This document shows positions 16,646 to 25,497 of a stretch of DNA of 31,245 nucleotides, one piece after another. The DNA is taken from contig CAZALU010000034.1 of the NCBI GenBank assembly GCA_964486075.1, positions 1 through 31,245 on the forward strand, in the 5' to 3' direction. This stretch comes from JAHIJO01 sp964486075 (GTDB lineage Bacteria > Verrucomicrobiota > Kiritimatiellia > JAAZAB01). The notes under the pieces are model-generated. The model did no database searches. It worked only from the letters and a program-made list of their open reading frames with translations, and had not been told where the DNA came from. Position 1 is the stretch's first letter. Every line of letters starts with the position of its first letter. The translations under genes and the position numbers were made by a program.

Positions 16646-16674
16646 TGTTAATTTTTCGGAAAAATGTTATTAAC
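16646..16674 (+). promoter_or_regulatory. candidate ackA promoter with a palindromic operator in its spacer
   Basis: TTGTTA (16646-16651), 16 bases, TATTAA (16668-16673), about 65 bases before the ackA start. The spacer contains an exact 15-base palindrome ATTTTTC-G-GAAAAAT (16651-16665). An outer inverted pair GTTAAT (16647-16652) / ATTAAC (16669-16674) extends the dyad. A protein bound here would occlude RNA polymerase and could also affect the divergent tkt-murA unit. Confidence 0.4.
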
Positions 16675-16739
16675 CTTTTGCATTAGCGCTGGCGATAGAC
16701 TTCAAACCAAGGCCGGTGTGACGCGAAGAGAAAAAGATC

Positions 16740-17930
16740 ATGAAAATATTAGTTATCAATGCGGGGAGTTCTTCGATCAAGTTCACTCTTTATGAAACCA
16801 AGGGCGAAAAAATGCTCGCCAAAGGGCTGCTCGAACGGATCAACACTCCCAATGCTTCCCTGCGCTATTCCAACCATCGCGATCAAAAGATCGTCAAGGA
16901 TGTTTCGGCCAACTCGTACGAGGCGGCGATTTCCCAGGCCTGCCTGGCCCTGGTGGACAAGGAGGCCGGAGTGATCGGCAACCTGACGGAAATCGAAGGC
17001 ATCGGCCACCGGGTTGTGCACGGCGGCGCAGCGATCTCGAAATCGGCGCGCATCAACCCCGCGATCAAACAGGTAATCATGGACTGTTTTGCGCTGGCTC
17101 CGCTCCACAACCCGCCGAACTTCGAGGGCATCGAGGCTTGCGAGCAACTCTTTCCCGCTATCCCCATGGTGGCGGTGTTTGACACCGCATTCCACCAGAG
17201 CATGCCGCCTGCCGCGTATACCTATGCGATTCCCAGCGAGATCGCGGAAAAGAATAAGATTCGCCGCTATGGATTCCACGGCACGTCGCATCATTACGTG
17301 GCTTTGACCGCCGCCGGGCTGTTGGGGAAGCCCATGGAGGAACTGAAGATGATTACAGTGCACCTGGGCAACGGGTGCAGCATCACGGCTGTCGGCCGCG
17401 GCGAGGTCAAAGATACCAGTATGGGCCTGACCCCTCTCGAAGGGCTGGTCATGGGAACGCGCTGCGGGGACATCGATCCGGCCGTTGTCATCTTTTTGCG
17501 CCGCCTCGGCTACGGCCTGGACGAGGTCGACAAAATGTTGAACAAATCGAGCGGCCTGCTCGGGTTGAGCGGCATCGGCAGTAACGACATGCGCGATATT
17601 CTGCAGGCGGTCGATAACAACAACGTCCAGGCCAAGCTGGCCCTGGATGTTTTCGTGCACCGCCTGGTCAAGTATATCGGGGCCTACGCCGCCGTGCTGA
17701 ACGGGTTCGATGCCTTGATTTTTACGGCCGGTATCGGCGAGAACGTGCCGCGCGTACGCGCCATGGTCTGTGAATCGCTGGGGTTCCTCGGCATTCAGCT
17801 TGATCCGGTCCGCAACAAGGCCGGCCAAAAAATCATTTCTCGCGAAGGTACTACGCCGTTGGCGATGGTTATTCCCACGAACGAGGAGTTGATGATTGCC
17901 CGGGAAACGTACCGTATTTTAATGGACTAG
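16740..17930 (+). CDS. ackA: acetate kinase
   Basis: Reversible phosphotransfer between acetyl phosphate and ADP, giving acetate and ATP; the last step of the Pta-AckA pathway. 396 residues, usual length for the ASKHA-fold enzyme. Landmarks: MKILVINAGSSSIKF (Asn7, Ser10), GHRVVHGG with the Arg/His acetyl-phosphate site, FDTAFH, RYGFHGTSHHYV with the catalytic His, HLGNGCSITAV, then GLTPLEGLVMGTRCGDIDP with the catalytic Arg, FTAGIGEN and the C-terminal IPTNEELMIA. The ATG has only a weak purine-rich ribosome site (GAAGAG, AAAAAG). The pta start follows the stop by 22 bases, so the two form an operon in ackA-pta order. Confidence 0.98.
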   Translation: MKILVINAGSSSIKFTLYETKGEKMLAKGLLERINTPNASLRYSNHRDQKIVKDVSANSYEAAISQACLALVDKEAGVIGNLTEIEGIGHRVVHGGAAISKSARINPAIKQVIMDCFALAPLHNPPNFEGIEACEQLFPAIPMVAVFDTAFHQSMPPAAYTYAIPSEIAEKNKIRRYGFHGTSHHYVALTAAGLLGKPMEELKMITVHLGNGCSITAVGRGEVKDTSMGLTPLEGLVMGTRCGDIDPAVVIFLRRLGYGLDEVDKMLNKSSGLLGLSGIGSNDMRDILQAVDNNNVQAKLALDVFVHRLVKYIGAYAAVLNGFDALIFTAGIGENVPRVRAMVCESLGFLGIQLDPVRNKAGQKIISREGTTPLAMVIPTNEELMIARETYRILMD

Positions 17931-17952
17931 ATTATCAGGAAAGGTGCATATC

Positions 17953-18975
17953 ATGGCCGAAAAAGTATTGGATAAAATCAGACACAAGGCGCAAACGCTC
18001 GGGCGTAAAATCTGCCTGACCGAGAGCGATGATGTGCGCAACCTGCAGGCGGCGGCTAAATTGGTTCAAACCGGTTATGCCCACCCGATCCTTGTAGGTG
18101 ATGGACAGGCCATCACGGAATTAGCCCGCGCCAACGGGCTGGACCTAGCGGGCGTGGCAATCGCCGACCTCGAGCAGCATCCGCGTTTGAACGATTACGT
18201 GGCTACGGTCGTAGAACTCCGTAAACACAAGGGCCTGACTGTTGATCGGGCGCGGGAATGGCTGAAGGATACCTGTGTCTTTGCGGCCGCCATGGTGTGC
18301 GCCGGCGATGCGCACGGCTATGTCTCAGGCGGCGGCAACCCCAAGGGCTATAACCATGATACGGCGGGCAAGACGCGGCCGGCGTTGCAGCTCTTCCGCA
18401 CCGCGCCCGGGATCAAGATTGCCTCGGCCTATTTTATCATGCAATTGGCGGATCCCAAGTGGGGCTACCGGGGCGCGCTGTTTTATGCCGACTGCGGATT
18501 GAATATCAATCCAAGCGCCGACCAGCTCGCCGAAATCGCGGTGACCACGGCGCGGACCTTTGCCGCCCTGACCGGCGACGAGCCCCGCGTGGGCATGATC
18601 AGTTGTTCCACCAAGGGTTCCGCCAAGGATCCCAGTGTGGACAAGGTGATCCAGGCCACCGCCAAGGCGCAGGCCCTGGCGCCGAACCTCTTGATTGACG
18701 GCGAATTTCAGTTCGATGCCGCGGTGATCCCGGAGGTCGGCGCCAAGAAAGCGCCGGGTTCCAGGATTGCCGGACGCTGCAACGTGCTGATTTTTCCGGA
18801 CCTGAATTGCGGCAATACGATGTACAAGGCCACCGAGCGGCTGGCCGGCGCTGCAGCGATCGGCCCGCTGATTCAGGGCCTGCGGCGTCCGTTCAACGAC
18901 GTTTCGCGCGGTTGTTCCGTCGACGATATAGTCGATTGCACTGCCATGGCTGCGATCACGGAGTGGACGGACTGA
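17953..18975 (+). CDS. pta: phosphate acetyltransferase
   Basis: Converts acetyl-CoA and phosphate to acetyl phosphate for AckA. 340 residues, the short Pta form without the N-terminal DRTGG/regulatory region of the E. coli enzyme. Landmarks: RKICLTESDD near the start, GYVSGGGNPKGYNHDTAGKT leading to RPALQLFRT, ADCGLNINPSADQLAEIA, SCSTKGSAKDP, and LIFPDLNCGNTMYKATERL followed by GPLIQGLRRPFNDVSRGCS. The NPKGYNHD segment looks like a small insertion relative to the usual VSGA...T..VRPALQ pattern. The frame is open from a GTG at 17944, but AGGAAAGG (17937-17944) is better placed for the ATG at 17953. It ends seven bases from the queA stop, head-on. Confidence 0.97.
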   Translation: MAEKVLDKIRHKAQTLGRKICLTESDDVRNLQAAAKLVQTGYAHPILVGDGQAITELARANGLDLAGVAIADLEQHPRLNDYVATVVELRKHKGLTVDRAREWLKDTCVFAAAMVCAGDAHGYVSGGGNPKGYNHDTAGKTRPALQLFRTAPGIKIASAYFIMQLADPKWGYRGALFYADCGLNINPSADQLAEIAVTTARTFAALTGDEPRVGMISCSTKGSAKDPSVDKVIQATAKAQALAPNLLIDGEFQFDAAVIPEVGAKKAPGSRIAGRCNVLIFPDLNCGNTMYKATERLAGAAAIGPLIQGLRRPFNDVSRGCSVDDIVDCTAMAAITEWTD

Positions 18976-18982
18976 AGTTAAC

Positions 18983-20083
18983 TCAGATTATCAGCATGCA
19001 GTCGCCGTAGCTGTAGAATCGGTAACGTTCCCTGATCGCCGTGGCATAAGCGTGGCGGATCAGTTCTTGCCCGGCGAAGGCGCTGACCATCATCAGCAGT
19101 GTGGAGGCCGGCAGGTGAAAGTTGGTTAGCAGCGCCCCGACCACGCGGAATGTATAGGGCGGGTAGATGAACAAGCAGCTCCTGCCTTCCGCTGCCGCCA
19201 CCGCGCCGTGATCGGTCGCAACCGTCTCCAGGGTGCGAACTACCGTGCTGCCCACGGCAATAATCCTGCCCCTGCGTTGTTGAGCTTCCGTAATTGACTG
19301 AGCGGTTTCCTGGGAAACGCAGTAACGCTCCGGCTCCATGCGATGGGCTTCCACGGTGGCGGAGGAAACTGGCTTGAAGGTGCCCAGTCCGACGTGCAGG
19401 GTCAGGGCGGCCCGCTCAATTCCCCGGCGCGCCAGACATTCCAGCAGTTCCGGTGTAAAATGCAGGCCGGCGGTGGGCGCGGCTACGGCGCCGGGCGCCC
19501 GGGCGTATACCGTTTGGTAACGTTTGCGGTCAAGGTCCGTTTGCGGGACATTGGCGACAGCGGCGGTGCGTTTGATGTACGGGGGCAGGGGCGGCACACC
19601 ATCCCGTTCCAGGATATCCATCAGCGGCTGGTCATAAACCAGGCGCAGGAGCGCGCGTCCGTTGCCCAGCAGGTCGAGCACCTCTGCCCGAATCCGTCCA
19701 TTCGCCAGTTCCAGCCAGGATCCCGGCGCCGGAGTGCGGGACGCCTTTAGCAGGACTTCCCAGACGCTGGACTGGGACAAATCGGGCTGTCGGCCCTCCG
19801 TTCCGGGCAGCGCCATATCGCGCCGTTCTTCGATCAGGAGCGTCTCGACTCGTCCGCCGGTTGTTGGCTTGCGGCCGAAAAGCCGCGCGGGAATGACCAG
19901 GGTATCGTTGAGCACCAGCAGGTCGCCCGGGCGCAGCAATTCGGGAAGATCGGCTACATGTCTATGTTCCAGTGTGCCGCTGGCGCGGCGCACGATCATC
20001 AGGCGGGCATCTGTGCGGTTGGGCGGGGGCTGTTGCGCGATAAGCTCCGGGGGCAGATAATATTCGAATTCGGATGTGTTCAT
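18983..20083 (-). CDS. queA: S-adenosylmethionine:tRNA ribosyltransferase-isomerase
   Basis: Queuosine pathway enzyme that transfers and isomerises the ribosyl part of SAM to preQ1-modified tRNA, giving epoxyqueuosine at the wobble position of GUN anticodons. 366 residues. Conserved segments in order: FEYYLPPELIAQQPPPNR at the N-terminus, RPGDLLVLNDT, PPLPPYIKR, YQTVYARAPGAVAAPTAGLHF, LHVGLGTFKPV, TTVVRTLET-like STVVRTLETVA, YPPYTFRVVGALLTNFHLP, then STLLMMVSAFAGQE and YRFYSYGDCMLI. No strong ribosome site is visible. It lies 55 bases after the metallophosphoesterase gene on the same strand, so co-transcription is possible, and it converges on pta. Confidence 0.98.
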   Translation of the reverse strand: MNTSEFEYYLPPELIAQQPPPNRTDARLMIVRRASGTLEHRHVADLPELLRPGDLLVLNDTLVIPARLFGRKPTTGGRVETLLIEERRDMALPGTEGRQPDLSQSSVWEVLLKASRTPAPGSWLELANGRIRAEVLDLLGNGRALLRLVYDQPLMDILERDGVPPLPPYIKRTAAVANVPQTDLDRKRYQTVYARAPGAVAAPTAGLHFTPELLECLARRGIERAALTLHVGLGTFKPVSSATVEAHRMEPERYCVSQETAQSITEAQQRRGRIIAVGSTVVRTLETVATDHGAVAAAEGRSCLFIYPPYTFRVVGALLTNFHLPASTLLMMVSAFAGQELIRHAYATAIRERYRFYSYGDCMLII

Positions 20084-20138
20084 ATCAAATCAACCGGCCT
20101 GGATTACGGCTGCAAGGCGCTTGTGTATTGTGGGCGGG

Positions 20139-21518
20139 TCATGGCCTGTCCGGGGCGACTGCGGGTGCTACACTGAGGGTGGTCAAGGAATTGGCGCGGA
20201 TATTGACTTGCACCAGGACTGCCGTATTGGTGGTCGTGTAATCATACTCTGCCACCTTTTCGCCGCCGCTGACCGTGTAGCTGGAGTCGGTTTTGCGCAT
20301 CAGGAAACGGACGCGTCCGTCCCAGAAATCATAATCCAACCCATTGGTGATGAAGGTGGTATTGGCGAGCGCCGAGCCGTTGTTGCTGCGCAAAAAAGAG
20401 TTGGTCACATGGCAGGGCTGGCCCCAGTTGCCGTAGAGGAGGAGTTTGTTGCGCGTTCCATGAATCGCCTTATTCGGGCAAATCCAGCCGCGGCCGTTCT
20501 TGAGGAATTCAAAAATAGAGCATGCCCCGTAATCCCAGGCCTTTCGGGAAGACAGCACATAATACGGATCGACACTCAAGGTTGCGTAAATATGATTGTG
20601 TCCCACCAGCATCAAATCCGGATATTGTCCCGGCAGCGGAGCATAACTGCAATCCTCGGTGTGATAATGTTGGCCAAACAGGCGAAAGGTGATGTTGGTG
20701 TTGGCGAACGAGCCGGCATAGTCGTTGGTAAACCAGGTCAGGCTGGCGTTGCTTTCAAAATCTTTCATGCAGACGTAAAATGAGCCCAACGTGATGGAGT
20801 AGGTAGGCTGGCCGATATCCCTCTTCCAGTTATCGAAATTGCCGACGTCGTTATTACCGCGGGTGATCAGCAAGGGTACATTCAGGGTGGCGATGGCATC
20901 CAGGTATTTAGGATATAACTCCTCGAGGGCGTTATCAACTTCATCGCCGGTATTGAACATGAAACGGGGATTGATCAGGTTGATTGCGGGAACGGCCCAG
21001 TAGATGGCCTGGACGCTGCCATGCCGTCCGCCGGCGCCGTTGGCGGATGTGGCCTTTTCCTTTTCAACCTGAGGATCGGCATAGTGCAAGATATAGAAAT
21101 TGGTTTCATAATTACGGAGGATTTTCACGCAATGGCGGTTGGCGGCGGATCCGGCGGCAGCGTGTTTGACCGTCAGGTTGAATAGTTCCGGCGCAATGCC
21201 GGCCGGAGTGCGGATGGTCAGCAGGTAACCGGTCTGGGAGTTGCAGTGGACAAGACGTCCGTAAGTCACCCGTTGCACCGCGCAGGTCCAATTTCTTAAA
21301 TCGTTGGCCAGCAAGGCGCTCCATCCGTTGACGGCCAGCCCCGGCGCAGCCTCGATTTCCGCATTAAATGTTCCGTTGGTCAGCGGAAATTCCGGCACAC
21401 CGATCTTGGGGCGAAAGATCGAGAGCTGGGCGGATAGCAGTGTGGGAATCAGCGATAGAAGACCAAGCATGCTGATAGTCGCCAGCGCCCGGCGCCATTT
21501 TTTGTTTGGGGAGTTCAT
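20139..21518 (-). CDS. exported calcineurin-like metallophosphoesterase
   Basis: 459 residues with a signal peptide (basic KKWRR, hydrophobic core, cleavage near LLSA-Q31), so periplasmic or secreted. An N-terminal beta domain (about 35-135) is followed by a metallophosphoesterase domain: ILHYADPQ (Asp148, Gln150), FNTGDEVD (Gly191-Asp192), ITRGNNDVGNF (Asn222-Asn223-Asp224), FGQHYH (His284, His286) and VGHNHIYATL (His307, His309). The second motif is GNND rather than GNHD/E, and the first is DPQ rather than DxH; DxQ is known in some subfamilies, GNND is less usual. The substrate cannot be inferred. The C-terminal 100 residues look like another beta region. It has no PEP-CTERM or other sorting signal. 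Confidence 0.75.
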   Translation of the reverse strand: MNSPNKKWRRALATISMLGLLSLIPTLLSAQLSIFRPKIGVPEFPLTNGTFNAEIEAAPGLAVNGWSALLANDLRNWTCAVQRVTYGRLVHCNSQTGYLLTIRTPAGIAPELFNLTVKHAAAGSAANRHCVKILRNYETNFYILHYADPQVEKEKATSANGAGGRHGSVQAIYWAVPAINLINPRFMFNTGDEVDNALEELYPKYLDAIATLNVPLLITRGNNDVGNFDNWKRDIGQPTYSITLGSFYVCMKDFESNASLTWFTNDYAGSFANTNITFRLFGQHYHTEDCSYAPLPGQYPDLMLVGHNHIYATLSVDPYYVLSSRKAWDYGACSIFEFLKNGRGWICPNKAIHGTRNKLLLYGNWGQPCHVTNSFLRSNNGSALANTTFITNGLDYDFWDGRVRFLMRKTDSSYTVSGGEKVAEYDYTTTNTAVLVQVNIRANSLTTLSVAPAVAPDRP

Positions 21519-21550
21519 AGTTGATTAAATGCTAAGGAATTTCAAAGTGT

Positions 21551-21652
21551 TGTAGCCGCGACCGATGGTCGCGGTCCTCGGATTAGGACCGCCATCATCG
21601 ATGTCGGCTACAGTCAGAGTTGCACCCCGATCCGGATCGAGATGCCTAATTT
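21551..21652. repeat. dispersed repeat, GGTCGCGGTC...GCCTAATTT family, copy 2 (with foldback arm)
   Basis: TGTAGCCG (21551-21558) is inverted as CGGCTACA (21605-21612). Inside, CGCGACC and GGTCGCG form a second hairpin. 21567-21652 matches 4716-4803 through shared blocks (GGTCGCGGTC, CATCATC, TGTCGGCTACAGTCA, GCCTAATTT). Confidence 0.6.
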
Positions 21653-21880
21653 AATGGGCCTACCAAGTCGGAGGAAACACAGCCGGATCCGTTAAGCCAG
21701 GTGTTCAGGTAGCTTCCGACCGACTGACATGGCGCCGGATTTATACCAAACTGTATTCTGCCGAACACAGCTTGTCAACACTTGAACCCGGAACGTCGGC
21801 ACAGGAACAGGCAACAGCCAACGAGCAGCGATTGTTTCATCAGTCTCCTTCGGGATGTTGCGCTATCAGAACAGAATAGT

Positions 21881-21975
21881 TGATATTCGCGTAAAGACGC
21901 CGAGAGGCTGAGATCGAAAACAAGACTCCTTTTTCTCCTCAACCCTGCGACTCTGCGTCTCTGCGCGAAAACTAT
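21881..21975. repeat. decayed inverted repeat of the GCAGAGACGCAGAG type
   Basis: CGCGTAAAGACGCCGAGAGG (starting about 21888) is answered by CGACTCTGCGTCTCTGCGCG (about 21947-21966) in inverted orientation with mismatches. A single decayed arm of the same kind, CCTGCGTCCCTGCGCGAGA, occurs at 1445-1463. Confidence 0.45.
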
Positions 21976-21983
21976 TTTCCTGC

Positions 21984-24900
21984 CTATTCCTGTAGATTGA
22001 AATCATACGGTCCGAATTGGTTATAGCCGTAGGCGGAGAGCCAGGCGTACCAGAGGCGGTTGTACGAAACCGCCACGTCGCCAATGCCGTCGCCGTCGAA
22101 GTCGGCGACGATGGGGACGGCCCCGGCAAATCCGTAGGGATAGGGACCCACCTGGGCATAGCCGCTATTGGAGAGCCAGGCGTACCAGTTGCCGTCCAGA
22201 TAGGCGGCGGGATCGGCATAACCATCGCCGTCAAAGTCGGCGGCCAGCGGGATGGCGCCGGGGATGCCGTAAGCATAGGGTCCGACCTGAGCGTAGCCAG
22301 AACCGGAGAGCCAGGCGTAAATATCAACGCCGACATAGACCGCCGGATCGGCCAAGCCGTCGCCGTCGAAATCGGCGGCAATGGGGGTGGCCCCGGCGAT
22401 TCCATAGGCATAGGGTCCGACCTGGGCATAGCCGGAACCGGAGAGCCAGGCGGTCCAATTGGCGCCGAGATAGGCCGCCGGATCGGCAAAGCCATCGCCG
22501 TCGAAATCGGTGGCCACCGGCAAGGCGCCCGGCATGGTGTAGGGCAGGGGACCCAGTTGCGCGTAGTTGAAAGTAGACAACCAGACATACAAGCCGGAAT
22601 CGATATAGGCGGCGGGATCGGCCAAGCCGTCGCCGTCGAAATCGGCAGCCAGGGGCCTGCTCCAGGGGACCACTAGGCGGACGATGGCTTTGGCGGTATT
22701 ACCCAGGGCGTTGGATCCGCTGACCGTTAGGACGTTGACGCCTTCGGCCAGCGACACGTTGGTCACGCGCCAAGCGGCAGCGGCGGGGAACGTGCCGCTC
22801 TTACCCGTCAGGTTGTTGATCCAGCCCATAGTGCCTGTGACATTGATGTTGGCCGTGCCGGCCAGGTCGCAGGCCACTGCGTCCACGGCGGAAGTCACCG
22901 TGCCGCTGTAGTTGGTGATGCTGATAACCGGCAGGGTCAGGTAGGCGACCCGCACAGATTCGTAGATGGAAGCTGAACCGTTGAAAACACCGGCGGTCGA
23001 GTATCCGCGAGCGCGGATGTACACATTCTGGTTAAGCGGCAAAGACAAACCCGAAACCTGCCAGCTGCTGCCGAAGCGTGTACCGGCGCCCAAGCTGGTC
23101 CAAGTCACGCTGTCGAATGATTTTTCGAACGTCGTCCGCCAAACTTCCGGGCTGGCCCCGGTGCGAGTCCAAGTAACCGCCGTCCCGGCGGCATTAACGG
23201 TCAGGGACTGCAGGGCCGCTTCCGTGTTGGCAATGCGGGCAATACGGAGCCGTCCGATGCCGCCCATGGTGTCAAAGATCCCGCTGGCAAGTATTTTTCC
23301 GTCGGCTTGCAGGGCCAGGGAATAGATGTTCTTGTCGGCTCCGGCGGGAGGGTCGAAGGTGGCATCCAGGGTGCCGTCGGCGTTGAGCCGGGCGATGTGA
23401 TTGCGGGGGATGACGCCTATGTGGACAAAATCGCCGCCGACCAGGATTTTGCCGTCGGCTTGGAGCGCTATGGAATAAACCAAGTCGTCGGGATCGGGAT
23501 TGAAACTGGTGTCGAGGGTTCCGTCGGCATTCAGCCGGCCGAGGAAGTTGCGGTCCTGTTCGTCCAGCTTGTGGAAAGAGCCCCCGACCAGGATTTTACC
23601 GTCGGGCTGGACCGCCAGGGTTAAAACGTTTTTGTTTGCTGCCCCGCTAAACGTACCATCCGGGCTGCCGTCGGTGTTGATGCGGGCAATAAATTGGCGA
23701 GGCTGGCCGCCCAGCGTGTCGAATCTGCCGCCGAGCAGGACTTTGCCGTCCGGCTGGAGAGCCACGGTATGGATAATGTCTTGGGAGTTCGGATTGAAGG
23801 TGGCATCCAGGGCGCCGTCGGAATCAATCCGTCCGATATAGTGTCGTGCCTGGCTGCTAAGACTGATGAAAGCGCCACCCACTACGGTGCTGTCGTTGGG
23901 TTGGAGCGCCATGGCATAAACATGGCTACCGGAGTTCGGGTTAAAGGAGGTGTCGATCAAGCCATTGGGCATGAGCCGACCGATATGGTTGCGGCCCTGT
24001 CCGCCGAGGATATTGAATGAGCCACCGACCACGATTTTTCCGTCCGGCTGAAACACTATGTTGTATACCATAGCTTGGGCGCCGGGGTTAAAATCCATAT
24101 CAGTTCTGCCATCGCTGTGCACCCGCGCGATGTTTTTGCGGGAGTCGACCCCGCCCGCCAGAGAGGAGAACGGTCCGCCTAACACGATCTTATCATCCAA
24201 CTGTGGGGCTATTGCATAAGCGGGGCCACTGGCCGCCGGGTTGAAGTCCTGGTCGGCGCGGCCGCCGGCATAGAGTCGGCCGATACGGTTACGGTTCTGA
24301 CCGGCCAGAAACAGGAAAACGCCGCCAGCCAGGATTTTACCGTCGGCCTGCACCAGTAGCTGATTGACGGTGGCACTGGCGCCGCCCTGGGGATCAAAAT
24401 CGGTATCCGAAGCGCCATCCGTTTTTAGACGCGCAATCCGGTTCCGCAGCGCGCCGCCGATCGAGGTGAATACTCCGCCAACCACGATTTTGCCGTCCGG
24501 CTGGAGCGCCAGGGTATACACGGGGCTGTTGGCGTTGGGGTTAAAGGTTGTGTCCAGTGAGCCATCGGTATTGAGGCGCGCGATGTGGTTGCGTATCTGG
24601 CCGGCGACTTTGATGAAGAGGCCGCCGACTATTATTTTGCCGTCCGGCTGGAGTTCCATGGCATGTACGGACGCATTGATATTTGCCGCAAAGGTGTTGT
24701 CCAGGGTGCCGTCGGCATTGAGGCGGGCAATGCCGGCCTGGGCTGCTCCGCCAAGCTGTGTGAAATCGCCAGCGACCAGGATTTTGCCGTCCGGCTGAAC
24801 CTTCAGGTTCCGGACCGCGTTGTCCGCCGAGGGGTTGAAGGCGCTGTCGATCGAACCATCGGCGTTCAGTCGCCCGATGAAGGCGCGCGCCTGGCCGCCG

Positions 24901-25355
24901 AGGTTGCCAAACCAACCGCCGACCAGTATCTTGCCATCCTGCTGGATGGCGAACGCTTGCACGGGCGCATCGGCGCCGGGGTTGAAGGCGACGTCTGCGT
25001 TACCATCGCTATTCAGGCGCCCGATGCGGGAACGGGGTTGGCCGCCGATGTTGGCAAAATTGCCGCCGGCCAGGATATTGCCGTCGGGTTGAACCGCCAG
25101 GGCCGTCACGCTATTGTCGGCAGCCGGGTTGAAAGTCGTGTCCAGAGCCCCGCTGGCCTCCACGCGGCCTATATTCCCCCGCGCCACGCCGCCGAGTTTT
25201 GGAAAGATGCCTCCCACGAGGATCTTACCGTTGGCCTGGAGCGCGAGTGCATACACATTGCCGCCCGCATTCGGGTTGAACCCGTCGGCGGCGGATTGGG
25301 CGAAACCGGTTCCAGCCGCCAGCGCCAGGCCCATCAATAAAACTTTTATTTTCAT
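21984..25355 (-). CDS. secreted delta-60 / FG-GAP repeat protein
   Basis: 1123 residues with a signal peptide (KIK, hydrophobic core, cleavage at GFA-Q). From about residue 33 to 735 there are 14 tandem delta-60 repeats of 49-51 residues, each of the form QxDGKILVGGxF...RNxIARLNxDGxLDxTFNP. The last is degenerate. Two Fn3/Ig-like modules follow (about 735-895), the second resembling NVLTVSGSNALGN-type Ig domains. The C-terminus has five FG-GAP-like units of exactly 45 residues, each with a DFDGDGxAD calcium-type loop and AWLSxSGYAQVGPYAYG. Delta-60 units are predicted beta-propeller blades; 14 would make two seven-bladed propellers (inference). No PEP-CTERM, Por or LPXTG sorting signal is seen. 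The frame opens at 25370, but that ATG overlaps the GGAGGG ribosome site of the ATG at 25355, which I chose. Function is unknown; probably extracellular binding or adhesion. Confidence 0.88.
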   Translation of the reverse strand: MKIKVLLMGLALAAGTGFAQSAADGFNPNAGGNVYALALQANGKILVGGIFPKLGGVARGNIGRVEASGALDTTFNPAADNSVTALAVQPDGNILAGGNFANIGGQPRSRIGRLNSDGNADVAFNPGADAPVQAFAIQQDGKILVGGWFGNLGGQARAFIGRLNADGSIDSAFNPSADNAVRNLKVQPDGKILVAGDFTQLGGAAQAGIARLNADGTLDNTFAANINASVHAMELQPDGKIIVGGLFIKVAGQIRNHIARLNTDGSLDTTFNPNANSPVYTLALQPDGKIVVGGVFTSIGGALRNRIARLKTDGASDTDFDPQGGASATVNQLLVQADGKILAGGVFLFLAGQNRNRIGRLYAGGRADQDFNPAASGPAYAIAPQLDDKIVLGGPFSSLAGGVDSRKNIARVHSDGRTDMDFNPGAQAMVYNIVFQPDGKIVVGGSFNILGGQGRNHIGRLMPNGLIDTSFNPNSGSHVYAMALQPNDSTVVGGAFISLSSQARHYIGRIDSDGALDATFNPNSQDIIHTVALQPDGKVLLGGRFDTLGGQPRQFIARINTDGSPDGTFSGAANKNVLTLAVQPDGKILVGGSFHKLDEQDRNFLGRLNADGTLDTSFNPDPDDLVYSIALQADGKILVGGDFVHIGVIPRNHIARLNADGTLDATFDPPAGADKNIYSLALQADGKILASGIFDTMGGIGRLRIARIANTEAALQSLTVNAAGTAVTWTRTGASPEVWRTTFEKSFDSVTWTSLGAGTRFGSSWQVSGLSLPLNQNVYIRARGYSTAGVFNGSASIYESVRVAYLTLPVISITNYSGTVTSAVDAVACDLAGTANINVTGTMGWINNLTGKSGTFPAAAAWRVTNVSLAEGVNVLTVSGSNALGNTAKAIVRLVVPWSRPLAADFDGDGLADPAAYIDSGLYVWLSTFNYAQLGPLPYTMPGALPVATDFDGDGFADPAAYLGANWTAWLSGSGYAQVGPYAYGIAGATPIAADFDGDGLADPAVYVGVDIYAWLSGSGYAQVGPYAYGIPGAIPLAADFDGDGYADPAAYLDGNWYAWLSNSGYAQVGPYPYGFAGAVPIVADFDGDGIGDVAVSYNRLWYAWLSAYGYNQFGPYDFNLQE
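21990..22665 (-). repeat. five in-frame FG-GAP units, 135-base period
   Basis: The plus-strand block CCATCGCCGTCGAAATCGGC and variants recurs at about 22088, 22223, 22358, 22493 and 22628, exactly 135 bases apart. The units are very alike in DNA as well as in protein, implying recent duplication or homogenisation. Confidence 0.8.
23230..25260 (-). repeat. 14 in-frame delta-60 units, about 150-base period
   Basis: The coded motif DGKILVGG (plus-strand CCGCCGACCAGGATTTTGCC and variants) recurs about every 147-153 bases. The units are more diverged than the FG-GAP array, so this array looks older. Confidence 0.8.
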
Positions 25356-25497
25356 AAAAAAGCCCTCCATTATTTAAGAATGAATAATCAAACCAATCAG
25401 ACTCAATCAGCCTGTAAAATACAGGCAGCTAAAATAGGCATGCAAGCTTGCGGCCACGGTTCACATTCACGAATCGTCTATTTTCCTGAGTTAGCTG

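Larger units (their letters stand above)
21519..21983. other. repeat-bearing gap upstream of the metallophosphoesterase gene
   Basis: A 465-base gap with no credible gene. It contains a second copy of the GGTCGCGGTC-type repeat with a foldback left arm and a decayed GCAGAGACGCAGAG-type inverted repeat. No clear promoter for the leftward gene is seen. Confidence 0.55.

Noticed and set aside
16749..17828. 359-residue frame antisense to ackA
   Set aside because: It is an exact shadow of a highly conserved ackA frame in GC-rich DNA, has no ribosome site and no recognisable content.
22088..25260. Regular repeats suggesting a CRISPR array
   Set aside because: Periods of 135 and about 150 bases are in-frame protein repeats with no spacers.
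24585..25340. 251-residue frame antisense to the delta-60 protein, repetitive itself
   Set aside because: Its apparent repeats are reflections of the delta-60 coding repeats on the other strand.
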